Shown: positions 34,979-44,244 of the stretch, piece by piece | How the letters are laid out: each line of letters opens with the position of its first letter | Numbering within the stretch: position 1 is the first letter of the stretch | Assembly: GCF_001661675.2 (NCBI RefSeq) | Contig: NZ_CP019602.1 | Coordinates: 1,141,501 to 1,205,500 of the forward strand | DNA length: 64,000 nucleotides | DNA from: Croceicoccus marinus | GTDB lineage: Bacteria > Pseudomonadota > Alphaproteobacteria > Sphingomonadales > Sphingomonadaceae | Direction of reading: 5' to 3' | The notes under the pieces: generated by a model | What the model was told of the DNA's origin: nothing | Databases searched by the model: none | Seen by the model: the letters and a program-made list of their open reading frames with translations, nothing else | Program-made: the position numbers and the translations under genes

Positions 34979-37273
34979 ATGACCCGCGTTTCCACGACTG
35001 TCCTGCGCCTTGCCGCGTCCGCCCTTGTGCTGGGCGCCGTGATGGGGGGCAGCGCGATGGCGCAGCCGGGGTACGACCTGCCCGGAACGCCCGCGCAGGC
35101 GATGGCGGTCCCCGAAGTGCCGCAAAAGGAGCTGACGCTGGAGCGCATCGCGGGCAGCCCGTCGCTGAACGGTGCATCGCCGCGCGCGATGAAGCTGTCG
35201 CCCGATGGCCGCTGGCTGACCCTGCTGCGCCCGCGCGACGACGACCGCTATCGCTATGATCTGTGGGCCTATGACCGGCAGGGCGGCGAATGGTCGATGC
35301 TGGTCGATTCCGAAGCGTTCGGTCCCGGGCGCGAATTGTCCGAGGCCGAGAAGATGCAGCGCGAACGCGCCCGCATCGCCAGCCTGAAGGGCATCGTGTC
35401 CTATGAATGGGCCGAGGATTCGCAGTCGATCCTGGTGCCGCTGGACGGCGATCTGTTCCTCGCGAAGCTCGACGGCACGGTCACCCGCCTGACCGACAGC
35501 GAGGAGGGAGAGCTCAATCCCGCGATCTCGCCCGACAATGCGCGCGTGTCCTTCGTGCGCGAGGGCCGCCTCTATGTCGCGCCCATCGGCGGCACGCCGG
35601 TCGCGATCACGCCAGTTGAAGCCAGCGACACCGTCCATTGGGGCGAGGCGGAATTCGTCGCGCAGGAGGAAATGGACCGCGACTACGGATACAAGTGGAG
35701 CCCTGACGGCAAGCGCATCGCGGTGCTGCGCTATGACGAGGCTCCGGTCGCGGTCGTCACGCGCACGTCGATCGGCGCGGGCAGCACGACCACCTATGAC
35801 CAGCGCTATCCGCTGGCGGGCACCGACAATGTGCTGATCGATCTTTTCGTCATGGATCCGGACGGCGGCGATCTGGTCAAGGCGGACCTTGGCGCGGAAC
35901 GCGACATCTATGTCACCCGCGTCGACTGGGCGCCGGACGGCAGCCTCTATGTCCAGCGCCAGAACCGCGCGCAGAGCCGGCTCGACCTGCTGAAGATCGA
36001 CCCCGCCACGGGCAAGAGCACGCTGGTATTCACCGAAACCGCGGCGGAAGGGCACTGGATCAACCAGACCTCGGACTATCGCTTCCTGAAGGACGGGTCG
36101 CTGATCTGGCGTTCGGAGCGTAGCGGGTTCGGCCATCTGTGGCGGCTGGCCGATGGCGCGTGGACGCAGCTGACCAGCGGTGACTGGGTCGTCACCGGGC
36201 TGCTGGGCGTGGACGATCAGGCTGGCATGCTGTGGTTCAAGGGCCGCAAGGACACCCCGCTGGAGGATCATATCTACCGCCTCGACTATGCGAATGGCGG
36301 CGCGCCCGAACGGCTGACCCAGCCGGGCTGGTTCTATGGCGGTTCGATGGATGGGGCGGGGCGGACCATGATCGTCAACCGGTCGAACCCCGCGCAGCCG
36401 ACGCAATATTACCTGGCGGACAATGCGGGCCAGCGGCTGACCTGGCTGATGGAAAACGCGCTGGATGCGGACCACCCCTATGCGCCTTACGCGGCCAGCC
36501 ACGCCGCCGCGCGTTTCGGCACGCTGGCAGCGGAGGATGGCAGCACGCTCTATTGGAAGATGCTGACCCCGAAGATGGAGAAGGGCAAGCGCTACCCCGT
36601 GCTGTTCCATCACTATGGCGGCCCGCACGCGCAGGAGGTGGACCGCGCATGGGGGTCGACCATCGCGCAATATTTCGTGGATCTCGGCTATATCTGGTTC
36701 CAGATCGACAATCGCGGATCCGACAATCGCGGGGTCGAGTTCGAAAGGCAGATCCGCGAGGCGATGGGCACGGTCGAGGTGACCGACCAGAAGACGGGCG
36801 GCACCTGGCTCAAGACCCTGCCCTTCGTCGATCCCGACCGGATCGCGATCTATGGCGGCAGCTATGGCGGCTATATGACGCTCAAGATGCTGGAGGCCGA
36901 TCCCGGCTTCTACGCGGCGGGTGTCGCGGCATCGTCGGTGACGAAGTGGGAGCTCTACGACACCTTCTACACCGAACGCTACATGGGCGATCCGCGCGAG
37001 GTGCCCGAAGCTTACGAGGCGTCGAACACCATCGCCGACGCCGCGCAAATGAGCGATCCGCTGCTGATCATCCACGGGATGAGCGACGACAATGTCGTGA
37101 TGGACAATACCACCGCGATGGTCGCCGCGATGCAGGAAGCCAACGTTCCGTTCGAAATGATGCTGTACCCCGGTTTCGGCCATGTCGTTTCCGGCCCGGT
37201 GATTACCCAGCATTATTACGGCGCGATCACCCGTTTCCTCACGCAGAACGGCGTTCCCCCCGGCGGCCGGTGA
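34979..37273 (+). CDS. Secreted S9 family peptidase (dipeptidyl peptidase IV type)
   Basis: The 764-residue serine peptidase removes Xaa-Pro dipeptides. It has a signal peptide (ending MGGSAMAQ), an eight-bladed propeller (about 60-500) with the substrate-anchoring EE pair in VAQEEMDRDYGYKWSPDG, and a hydrolase domain. Its nucleophile is in YGGSYGGYM, with Asp in GMSDDNVVMDNT and His in PGFGHVV. The length is normal. It probably acts in the periplasm. It stands alone between terminator 34850 and ilvE. Confidence 0.94.
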   Translation: MTRVSTTVLRLAASALVLGAVMGGSAMAQPGYDLPGTPAQAMAVPEVPQKELTLERIAGSPSLNGASPRAMKLSPDGRWLTLLRPRDDDRYRYDLWAYDRQGGEWSMLVDSEAFGPGRELSEAEKMQRERARIASLKGIVSYEWAEDSQSILVPLDGDLFLAKLDGTVTRLTDSEEGELNPAISPDNARVSFVREGRLYVAPIGGTPVAITPVEASDTVHWGEAEFVAQEEMDRDYGYKWSPDGKRIAVLRYDEAPVAVVTRTSIGAGSTTTYDQRYPLAGTDNVLIDLFVMDPDGGDLVKADLGAERDIYVTRVDWAPDGSLYVQRQNRAQSRLDLLKIDPATGKSTLVFTETAAEGHWINQTSDYRFLKDGSLIWRSERSGFGHLWRLADGAWTQLTSGDWVVTGLLGVDDQAGMLWFKGRKDTPLEDHIYRLDYANGGAPERLTQPGWFYGGSMDGAGRTMIVNRSNPAQPTQYYLADNAGQRLTWLMENALDADHPYAPYAASHAAARFGTLAAEDGSTLYWKMLTPKMEKGKRYPVLFHHYGGPHAQEVDRAWGSTIAQYFVDLGYIWFQIDNRGSDNRGVEFERQIREAMGTVEVTDQKTGGTWLKTLPFVDPDRIAIYGGSYGGYMTLKMLEADPGFYAAGVAASSVTKWELYDTFYTERYMGDPREVPEAYEASNTIADAAQMSDPLLIIHGMSDDNVVMDNTTAMVAAMQEANVPFEMMLYPGFGHVVSGPVITQHYYGAITRFLTQNGVPPGGR

Positions 37274-37376
37274 CCCGATCGGCGCAGGCATGCCGCCCGC
37301 GCCCTCTTGCAACGATCAGCGCGCGGGCCTAACCGCCAAGTTTCGATTATTGCCGCAAGAAGTGAGTGACAGACCC

Positions 37377-38480
<1,104 letters not shown>

Positions 38481-38507
38481 CCGGCCGGATCGACGCGGCG
38501 GCCGGGA

Positions 38508-39536
38508 TCAGGCCGCCAGCAGGTCCGCCGCGCTGGGGCTCTTTTCGAGGAGGGCGATCAGCGCGCGCTCCTCGCGGCTCTGCCAGCGGGTCTTGCGCGG
38601 AAATTTCAGCGCGGCCCGCCAGCGCAATTGCTGGTCCACCAGCGCGATCACCGCCGGGTGGATATAGGACTTGCGCGTCACCGCGGGCGTATTGCCCAGC
38701 TTGCCCGCCACCACCTCGAGCAGCTGCCGGATGGGCACGCGGCCATTGGCATTGGCCAGTTCGGTGAAGGCCAGAACGCTGCCGTGGAAAGTGCGGAAAT
38801 CCTTGGCGGTAAAATCCTCACCCATGGATTTGCGCAGATAGTCGTTGACGTCACACGACGACACCGAATGCGGCTCTCCGTCATCGCCGACATAGCGAAA
38901 CAGGTGCTGTCCGGGCAGTTCGTGCATTTCGCGCACGGTCTTTGCCAGAACGCGGTCGGTCAGTACGACCTCGCGGTTCTGGCCCGACTTGCCCTTGAAG
39001 CGCAGGCGAAGCCGTCCGGCCTTCACCTCGGCATGGCGGCTGCGCAAGGTGGTCGCGCCAAAGCTCTTGTTCCGCTTCGCATAGCTCTCGTTCCCGACGC
39101 GCAGGCGACCCAGGTCCAGCAGCCGCACGACACTGGCGATCGCCCGCTCGCGCGTCACGGTGCTTTCCGCCAAGTCCTCCGCCACCTGCTTGCGCACCAG
39201 CGGCAGGGCCTTGCCGAACGCCAGACAGCGGTCGAACTTCTCGCCATCCTGGTGGCTGCGGAAATCGGGATGATAGCGGTATTGCTTGCGCCCGCGCGCA
39301 TCGATGCCGGTGGCCAGAATATGTCCATTCGCGGCGGGGCAGTACCAGGCATCGGCATAGGCCGGCGGCAAGGCGACCGAATTCAGCCGGTCGATCTCAA
39401 CGCGGTCCTTGATCCGGCTGCCCTTTGGATCGAAATAGGCCCAACCCTTGCCACTCTTGCGCCGGGTGATGCCGGGAAGGGAGTCATCGACATAGATGAG
39501 CTTGGAGAGTTCACCGGGTTGTGCAGAGCTTGCCAT
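38508..39536 (-). CDS. DNA topoisomerase IB
   Basis: The 342-residue poxvirus-like type IB enzyme relaxes DNA through a 3'-phosphotyrosine. An N-terminal domain (GKGWAYFDPKGSRI; about 20-85) is followed by the catalytic core. Arg in GRLRVGNESYAKRNKSFGATTL, Lys in RFKGKSGQNREV, Arg-His in DFRTFHGS and the nucleophile Tyr291 in VTRKSYIHPAV are visible. Start ATG 39536; the longer frame runs through tRNA-Gln antisense and is rejected. It lies next to the tRNA-Gln integration site but belongs to the core. Confidence 0.93.
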   Translation of the reverse strand: MASSAQPGELSKLIYVDDSLPGITRRKSGKGWAYFDPKGSRIKDRVEIDRLNSVALPPAYADAWYCPAANGHILATGIDARGRKQYRYHPDFRSHQDGEKFDRCLAFGKALPLVRKQVAEDLAESTVTRERAIASVVRLLDLGRLRVGNESYAKRNKSFGATTLRSRHAEVKAGRLRLRFKGKSGQNREVVLTDRVLAKTVREMHELPGQHLFRYVGDDGEPHSVSSCDVNDYLRKSMGEDFTAKDFRTFHGSVLAFTELANANGRVPIRQLLEVVAGKLGNTPAVTRKSYIHPAVIALVDQQLRWRAALKFPRKTRWQSREERALIALLEKSPSAADLLAA

Positions 39537-39664
39537 CGTGAAGCGGGAAACGTGGGCGGGGGCAGACCGGTTCCGCTTGTCGGCGCATTTTCGGCCGTAA
39601 GCCCTTTTCAACACGGCGAAAGCGGCTATATGGCGGCGCTCGACCCGAACGGGCGATGCGATGC

Positions 39665-39739
39665 TGGGGCGTAGCCAAGCGGTAAGGCAGCGGTTTTTGG
39701 TACCGCCATGCGCAGGTTCGAATCCTGCCGCCCCAGCCA
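39665..39739 (+). tRNA. tRNA-Gln (anticodon TTG), integration target
   Basis: A complete 75-nt cloverleaf with encoded CCA: acceptor TGGGGCG with CGCCCCA, anticodon stem GCGGT/ACCGC with loop TTTTGGT (anticodon TTG), T arm GCAGG-TTCGAAT-CCTGC. The last 17 nt are repeated at 47314-47330, marking the tRNA gene as attachment site for the element that follows. The gene itself remains intact. Confidence 0.97.
39723..39739 (+). repeat. Left attachment repeat (attL side) in tRNA-Gln
   Basis: TCCTGCCGCCCCAGCCA, the T-arm 3' strand, acceptor strand, discriminator and CCA of tRNA-Gln. It is identical to 47314-47330; flanking bases differ on both sides, which sets the repeat at 17 bp. Confidence 0.9.
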
Positions 39740-39790
39740 GTTTCCTGAAATCACTATATTTCAACAGTTTAAGCGACTGTTCGGAGCAGG

Positions 39791-39828
39791 TGTGGGCCAT
39801 GTTTGTGGGCCATATCCGTGGGCCGTGT
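39791..39828 (+). repeat. Left array of GTGGGCC repeats, likely integrase arm sites
   Basis: Three copies of GTGGGCC(A/G) spaced about 13-14 bp apart lie 52 nt inside the left end. The same three-copy array in the same orientation is at 47216-47250 near the right end. Short, helically phased repeats near both att sites are typical of arm-type binding sites of tyrosine integrases. Confidence 0.55.
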
Positions 39829-39932
39829 TTTCTGCCACCTTCTTTACCTGTTGATATCCCCTCTGTGGCAAGCAGCGATCTTGCGCCTAGGCCAAACGCG
39901 GATAGTTTGACCGGGCAACATGGGGGCATCCA

Positions 39933-40982
39933 ATGGAACTCGAAACTAAGCTGGCAGAACTGAGCAAGACCGTGCGCGAACACCGAGAAGTGTTGGCCAC
40001 AGAAGAAGCGGCAAAGAATGCTCTTGTTATGCCGTTCCTGCAGGCTCTCGGTTACAATGTGTTCAATCCCGGCGAGGTGGTGCCGGAGTTCACCTGCGAC
40101 GTTGGCACCAAAAAAGGTGAGAAGGTCGATTACGCCATTTGCGATGGTGGACAGGTTAAGATGTTGGTTGAGTGCAAGCCAGCCGGAATCGATCTCAATC
40201 TTAAGCATGCCTCGCAGCTTTACCGCTACTTCTCGGTGACTGAGGCGCGGCTGGCGGTCCTGACGAATGGAGTGATTTATAAGTTCTATTCGGACATCGA
40301 TTCACCAAACCGGATGGATGAAAAGCCATTCTTTACGTTGGATCTTGATGCTGTCCGCAAGTCGGATCATCGGATCCTAACCAGTTTCACGAAAGCATCC
40401 TTCGACATTGACAAGATAGTAGACGAGGCATCGCGGCTCAAACTTCAGACATTGGTATACAAGGAACTCCAGCAGGAACTGGAAAATCCTTCAGAGGAGT
40501 TCGTTCGGATCATAGCTGGCAGGGTCCAACCGGGACGCATGACGGCGCAGGTGAAAGATAACTTTCATGCGCTAATTGTCGCTTCTGCTTCAGCGCTTAT
40601 CCGCGACCGAGTCAACGAACGTCTTACCAATGCCCTGCAGGGCAACGGTGGGGACGAGCCGGAGCCGGTTGAGCAGGGCGACGGGTCGGACGTTGAAACG
40701 ACGGCTGACGAGATCGAAGGTTTCAACATTGTACGGGCCATCGCGGCTCGGAAGGTGGATCCGAAGCGGATCGTGATGCGCGATGCCAAGTCCTATTGCG
40801 CCGTGCTGCTGGACGATAACAACCGTAAGAGCATCGCCCGCCTGCATTTCAACAGCGCTACCTCAAGGTACTTCGGGACGTTTGAGGGCAAGGACGAAAC
40901 GCGGCATCCCGTGGGGGGCACATTGGATATCTACGGGCACGAAGCGGCGATCCTGAAGAGGCTCGAGGAACTGGAAGCATAA
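39933..40982 (+). CDS. HsdR N-terminal-like nuclease (predicted type IV restriction family)
   Basis: The 349-residue protein resembles the stand-alone HsdR-N group (COG2810-like). Its PD-(D/E)xK core is visible: helix glutamate in LATEEAAKNALVMPFLQAL, Asp66 in KVDYAI, then Glu80 and Lys82 in MLVECKPAG. The domain after residue 190 has DNFHALIVASASALIRDRV and a C-terminal part with IVRAIAARKVDPKRIVMRDAKSY (shortened phrases), which I do not recognise. There is no helicase or methylase. AT content looks higher than in core genes. It is 11 nt before the next gene and probably in an operon with it. A defence role is inferred. Confidence 0.75.
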   Translation: MELETKLAELSKTVREHREVLATEEAAKNALVMPFLQALGYNVFNPGEVVPEFTCDVGTKKGEKVDYAICDGGQVKMLVECKPAGIDLNLKHASQLYRYFSVTEARLAVLTNGVIYKFYSDIDSPNRMDEKPFFTLDLDAVRKSDHRILTSFTKASFDIDKIVDEASRLKLQTLVYKELQQELENPSEEFVRIIAGRVQPGRMTAQVKDNFHALIVASASALIRDRVNERLTNALQGNGGDEPEPVEQGDGSDVETTADEIEGFNIVRAIAARKVDPKRIVMRDAKSYCAVLLDDNNRKSIARLHFNSATSRYFGTFEGKDETRHPVGGTLDIYGHEAAILKRLEELEA

Positions 40983-40993
40983 GGGCAGGAGCT

Positions 40994-41605
40994 ATGGTCA
41001 ACTGGCAGGTTGTTGCCATCTTCGCACCAATAATCACGGCAGCCGTTAGCTGGTATCTTACCCGTGCGTTGACCGGAAAAAAGCATTTTGAAGATGCGGA
41101 AAGCGTCGAACAAACATTGAGGATCAAGCAGTTGCTTGATGCTGAAGGTATGACCCTTGCTGATGCGTGGGCGCTCAAGGCGGAATATCGTCGAGGCCAC
41201 GGGACGGTTGGATTGGCTTACGCTCATGCAGTGGTCGCGAAGGAAAAGGAGGCACTGCGAGCGACCGAAGGCGAAGAAATCTCCGATCTAGATCCAGAAT
41301 ACAATCCGATGCGAGACACCACCATGGCCATTGGGGAGCGCCTGCGAGCAGAATATGAGCGGGCCGACGCGGCGCTAAACTTCGAAGTGGTGCAGTTTAG
41401 GCAGAACTCGACGCCTGCCCGTGCTGAAAGCTTGGTCAAGGTTCAAGAGGCATGGCAGGCATTTCGGGAAGCTGAGGGACGTTTCGCTTCTCTTATGTTC
41501 GAAGGCGGTACTGCTGCGCCCTTGGCCGGATGTGCTAGAATGATTGAGTTGACCGAAGCGCGTATGCGTGATTTGGAACTCGCGAAGGCAGAGCAGGATC
41601 TCTAA
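40994..41605 (+). CDS. Membrane-anchored LprI-like protein
   Basis: The 203-residue protein has an N-terminal membrane helix (about residues 5-22, VVAIFAPIITAAVSWYL) and a C-terminal block like the LprI/DUF1311 lysozyme-inhibitor fold: AWQAFREAEGRFAS, FEGGTAAPLAGCARMIELT. The usual first cysteine of that motif (AEC) is replaced by Gly, so the disulfide may be missing. The middle is acidic and helical. An AGGAG ribosome site precedes the ATG. It is the likely partner of the nuclease gene. Confidence 0.6.
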   Translation: MVNWQVVAIFAPIITAAVSWYLTRALTGKKHFEDAESVEQTLRIKQLLDAEGMTLADAWALKAEYRRGHGTVGLAYAHAVVAKEKEALRATEGEEISDLDPEYNPMRDTTMAIGERLRAEYERADAALNFEVVQFRQNSTPARAESLVKVQEAWQAFREAEGRFASLMFEGGTAAPLAGCARMIELTEARMRDLELAKAEQDL

Positions 41606-41617
41606 AAAAGCAGGGCC

Positions 41618-42298
41618 TCAGCCAAGCTTAAGCCTAGCCATCAGGTTCTTAACTGACGACGGATGCCACTTACCCCCTCGGGGCGTCTGGATGTGCCTTG
41701 CGTTGAGTGCCGAGGCGATGGCGGCAAGGCTGCGGCCTTCGCCCTGGAGTATGTTCTCCACGGTCCCGCGCAGGGCCTCGGCGAACTGATCGGCATTGCC
41801 CTTGATCGCCTCCACGGAAGCCCCGTTCCCTTTACCGGCACGACGCAGTGCAGCGGCCCCGTTAGGGTTTCCTAGGCGCACTCCACGGGCCTTGGCGGCT
41901 GCAAGGGCTGCCTTGGTGCGCTCGGAGATCCGCTCCCGCTCGTCTTCGTTGATCACGGCCAGCAGGCCGATGGTGAGGCGGTTGACGTCGGGATTGTCAG
42001 CGCAGGTGAAATCCACCCCGCTATTGCGTAGCTGCAGGGTGAAGGCTGCATCACGGCTCAGGCGGTCAAGCTTCGCCACCACCAGCTTGGAGCCGGTCAG
42101 GCGGGCGTGATCGAGGGCTGCGTTGAGTTGGGGGCGGTCATTGCTCTTTCCGCTCTCCACCTCGGTGAACTCAGAGACGATCTCCCAGCCGCGTCCCTCG
42201 CACAACTGTTGGACCGCTGCGCGCTGCGCCTCCAGCCCAAGGCCAGAGCGGCCCTGTTTATCGGTGGAAACGCGGTAATAGGCAGTCACACGACACAT
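41618..42298 (-). CDS. Serine recombinase (resolvase/invertase type)
   Basis: The 226-residue protein has the resolvase catalytic domain: AYYRVSTDKQGRSGLG with nucleophile Ser11, then VAKLDRLSRDAAF and the INEDERERISERTKAAL helix. A C-terminal helix-turn-helix follows (SLAAIASALNARHIQTPRGGKWHPSSVKNLM, in part). Size is between small resolvases and larger recombinases. ATG 42298 has GGAG 8 nt upstream. A 10-bp inverted repeat lies just before the gene. It converges with the LprI-like gene (12 nt between stops). Confidence 0.88.
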   Translation of the reverse strand: MCRVTAYYRVSTDKQGRSGLGLEAQRAAVQQLCEGRGWEIVSEFTEVESGKSNDRPQLNAALDHARLTGSKLVVAKLDRLSRDAAFTLQLRNSGVDFTCADNPDVNRLTIGLLAVINEDERERISERTKAALAAAKARGVRLGNPNGAAALRRAGKGNGASVEAIKGNADQFAEALRGTVENILQGEGRSLAAIASALNARHIQTPRGGKWHPSSVKNLMARLKLG

Positions 42299-42307
42299 GC
42301 GATTGGC

Positions 42308-42351
42308 TCCATACAGATTGATGCAACGTTCGTTACGCCATTCTGTATGGA
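42308..42351. promoter_or_regulatory. 10-bp inverted repeat upstream of the serine recombinase
   Basis: TCCATACAGA and TCTGTATGGA form a perfect inverted pair with 24 nt between, about 34 bp centre to centre (three helical turns). It starts 10 nt before the recombinase ATG and overlaps its ribosome site. It may be a res-type site or an operator for the recombinase. Confidence 0.5.
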
Positions 42352-42499
42352 TCAAAACTGGGACGGTCCAGCAGGGCTGCGGTCAGTTCACCGCAGAAAA
42401 GACTCGGTTGGACTCAAACAGGCCATTAGTACCGTTTGGCGGATAGTTCGCTGCGCTGGTCCGTGCCAGCCAATCCCCTCCACAAACGAAGGGAAGACC

Positions 42500-42610
42500 G
42501 TGACGAACGAACGACAGGCAAGGCGTGACGCGGATGAGATCGAAGGCAAGGCGGCTGCAGTGCATGAGCGGTTGGCCCGCTTGCTGGGTGTAGCTACCGC
42601 CCCCGAATGA
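42500..42610 (+). CDS. Possible 36-residue charged protein
   Basis: GTG 42500 follows GAAGGGAAGACC. The product (starting MTNERQARRDADEIEGKA) is an Arg/Glu/Ala-rich helix with no recognised family. The only support is its ribosome site and composition. The long open frame into which it falls upstream is antisense to the recombinase. Confidence 0.3.
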   Translation: MTNERQARRDADEIEGKAAAVHERLARLLGVATAPE

Positions 42611-42616
42611 AACGCC

Positions 42617-42678
42617 ACCGGAGCCACCGAGGGAACCCTGCCCGCGATTATGGGGCGCTCAACCTCGGTGGCTCCGGT
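42617..42678. repeat. Perfect 16-bp inverted repeat with 30-nt loop
   Basis: ACCGGAGCCACCGAGG (42617-42632) pairs perfectly with CCTCGGTGGCTCCGGT (42663-42678). It lies in the gap where the element's two gene blocks converge. A second inverted pair, ACCGGTT/AACCGGT, is at 42736-42769. Neither has a T-run. They may end transcription, fold in an RNA, or serve as a recombination site. Confidence 0.6.
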
Positions 42679-42771
42679 AGCTCCCGGCGGACCCCCGCCC
42701 CATGGGGGGACACGCGGGCTTGTAATGTACGATATACCGGTTCGGATTTTTGCGGCAAAACTAACCGGTGG

Positions 42772-43344
42772 TCAGGCTGCCAGCATCCAAGCCGGTGCCC
42801 AGTCGCCGAATGCTTCGCCGAAGGCGTCCTCATTGTCGTCCTCGGGTTCGCTATCGGGGTGCTGCAGGGCCTCAATGGGGCGCGGGGGCGGCAAGGTCCG
42901 CCACGCCTCTTTCATCTGCTGGGCGCGCTCGAATGTCGGGGTGCCTCGCTCCAGAACGCGAACGGCATCTGCAGCGGCTTCGAATGTCTTGCAGACCTTG
43001 GCGGCGCGTCGGCATGCCTCACGTTCGGCATGGCGGCAGGCAAGCTCCGCAATGGAGATGAACCCTGCGGTGTCTTTCACACGGATGCGGTGTCTGCCTT
43101 GCGGAGATGACTTCACGGCCTGCAAGGCCCTTGTGGACCTTCCGCGTCTCATCGCAGCCCAGATGTCGTCCCGTAGCGATGCCTCGCGTTCTGCTCGCTC
43201 TGCTTGCTGGGCCTCAAGCTTTGCTGCGCGCTGGGCGGCTCGGCAATCCTTGCAGCTTCCGCGATAGCCACCTTTATGTTGGCGTTCAAAAGCGTCGAGC
43301 GGCTTGGTCTCGCAACATGATTTGCATGTCTGAAAATCGGTCAT
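42772..43344 (-). CDS. Small zinc-ribbon-type protein of the element
   Basis: The 190-residue protein starts MTDFQTCKSCCETKPLDAF and carries Cys pairs CKSC and CKDC about 22 residues apart, a zinc-binding pattern with the phrase GGYRGSCKDCRAAQ. The rest is Arg/Ala/Glu-rich helix, then an acidic tail (SEPEDDNEDAF). The two-CxxC head plus basic helix resembles small DNA-associated phage proteins. I do not recognise a specific family. Last gene of the minus-strand block. Confidence 0.55.
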   Translation of the reverse strand: MTDFQTCKSCCETKPLDAFERQHKGGYRGSCKDCRAAQRAAKLEAQQAERAEREASLRDDIWAAMRRGRSTRALQAVKSSPQGRHRIRVKDTAGFISIAELACRHAEREACRRAAKVCKTFEAAADAVRVLERGTPTFERAQQMKEAWRTLPPPRPIEALQHPDSEPEDDNEDAFGEAFGDWAPAWMLAA

Positions 43345-43458
43345 TGGCGGGGCTTTTTCTGGAGGTGGTACGGGGCGTGGGTGTGGTGCCCCTCGAGAGC
43401 GACAGACCTTTCGGAAATGTCGCCCCCTCGGGGTCATTTTGGACCCTAGCGGGGCCGT

Positions 43459-43626
43459 TCAGCGATTAGCTGTGGCTGCTTTCGACCGGCACCGGACCTC
43501 GTAGAGAGGACAAGCGGTGATGGTGCATGCTTCCACCTGCTGACGCCAGCCGCCGCGTTCTGCGTCATCGTAGATACAGTCACGGCACTTGGCGTCGATG
43601 GAGGCACGGAGCGAGCGGCTGGCCAT
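43459..43626 (-). CDS. Conserved small phage-type cysteine-rich protein
   Basis: The 55-residue protein contains AKCRDCIYDDAERGGWRQQ, then VEACTITACPLYEVR. As I recall, this pattern (CxDCIYD, WRQQxExC, CPLYxVRP) recurs in small proteins of Pseudomonas-type prophages and islands. The four cysteines suggest a metal site. The ATG overlaps the stop of the upstream gene by one base (TGATG). Function unknown. Confidence 0.65.
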   Translation of the reverse strand: MASRSLRASIDAKCRDCIYDDAERGGWRQQVEACTITACPLYEVRCRSKAATANR

Positions 43627-43898
43627 CAGTCTTCGCTGATCCACAGGGTGACCCTTCCGGTCCCGCTGGTGACGCGGAACTGCAGGAAGGGGTGGAAAGG
43701 CACAGTGCCGATAGTGTCGGCGGAGACGTCCTGCAGCAGCGGTTGCCATTCGTCTTGCGGACCCTCGCGGCCCGACAGGGAGAACGTTGCGTCTCCTTCG
43801 ACCACGGCGTGGATTGGGACACGGCCATAGCCGCGTGTGTTCTGCAGGGGGACGCTAGGCTCGTTCTGCCCAACGCCCTCCAAAGTGAGGACTCTCAT
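43626..43898 (-). CDS. Phage-type beta-rich hypothetical protein
   Basis: The 90-residue product (MRVLTLEGVGQNEPSVPLQN...) is strand-rich with the ending PFLQFRVTSGTGRVTLWISED. This resembles small beta-sandwich proteins encoded next to structural genes in phages, but no family is certain. It is coupled to the cysteine-rich protein by a one-base overlap. Confidence 0.5.
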   Translation of the reverse strand: MRVLTLEGVGQNEPSVPLQNTRGYGRVPIHAVVEGDATFSLSGREGPQDEWQPLLQDVSADTIGTVPFHPFLQFRVTSGTGRVTLWISED

Positions 43899-43920
43899 TG
43901 ATGTTTCCTTGGGATGAGTT

Positions 43921-44244
43921 TCAACGGCCCTTTCGCAGGCCGTAATCGTCGCGCCAGTTCGGTTCTCGCGACGGGGAAGCGGGTTTAGGTTCGGGTCTGG
44001 CGGGTGGGGCGCTGACGGGGACCGAAGGGGCCTCGGGTTCGTCCTGCTCGAGCGGAACGCTTTCGCGACCGATGACGCGCAATGGCTCACCCTTGGAGAT
44101 GATCCGCAAACCGCTGGGCGTCACCGAAACGGTCTGCCGGTGCCGCTCGGCATAGAAGGCGGAACCGGGCCGGTCAGGATCCGTGATGGCAGGCTGCGTC
44201 TTCATCCGCTTCGGGATGATGTGCCGGGGCTTTCGGCCTCGCAT
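43921..44244 (-). CDS. Hypothetical basic protein of the element
   Basis: The 107-residue product has a basic head (MRGRKPRHIIPKRMKTQP), a short folded part VSVTPSGLRIISKGEPLRVIG, and a Pro/Glu-rich tail ending WRDDYGLRKGR. No family recognised. The ATG overlaps the preceding stop by one base (TGATG), so it is coupled to the 260-residue gene upstream. Confidence 0.5.
   Translation of the reverse strand: MRGRKPRHIIPKRMKTQPAITDPDRPGSAFYAERHRQTVSVTPSGLRIISKGEPLRVIGRESVPLEQDEPEAPSVPVSAPPARPEPKPASPSREPNWRDDYGLRKGR

Noticed and set aside
34712..37312. 866-codon minus-strand frame opposite the DPP-IV peptidase gene
   Set aside because: It is antisense to a gene with full catalytic motifs, and its composition is that of a mirror frame.
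39661..39963. 100-codon frame running through tRNA-Gln
   Set aside because: It overlaps a perfect tRNA gene and the attachment repeat; such frames over tRNA genes are a common artefact.
43527..43901. 124-codon plus-strand frame in the island
   Set aside because: It is antisense to two coupled phage-type genes and has no ribosome site or family resemblance.
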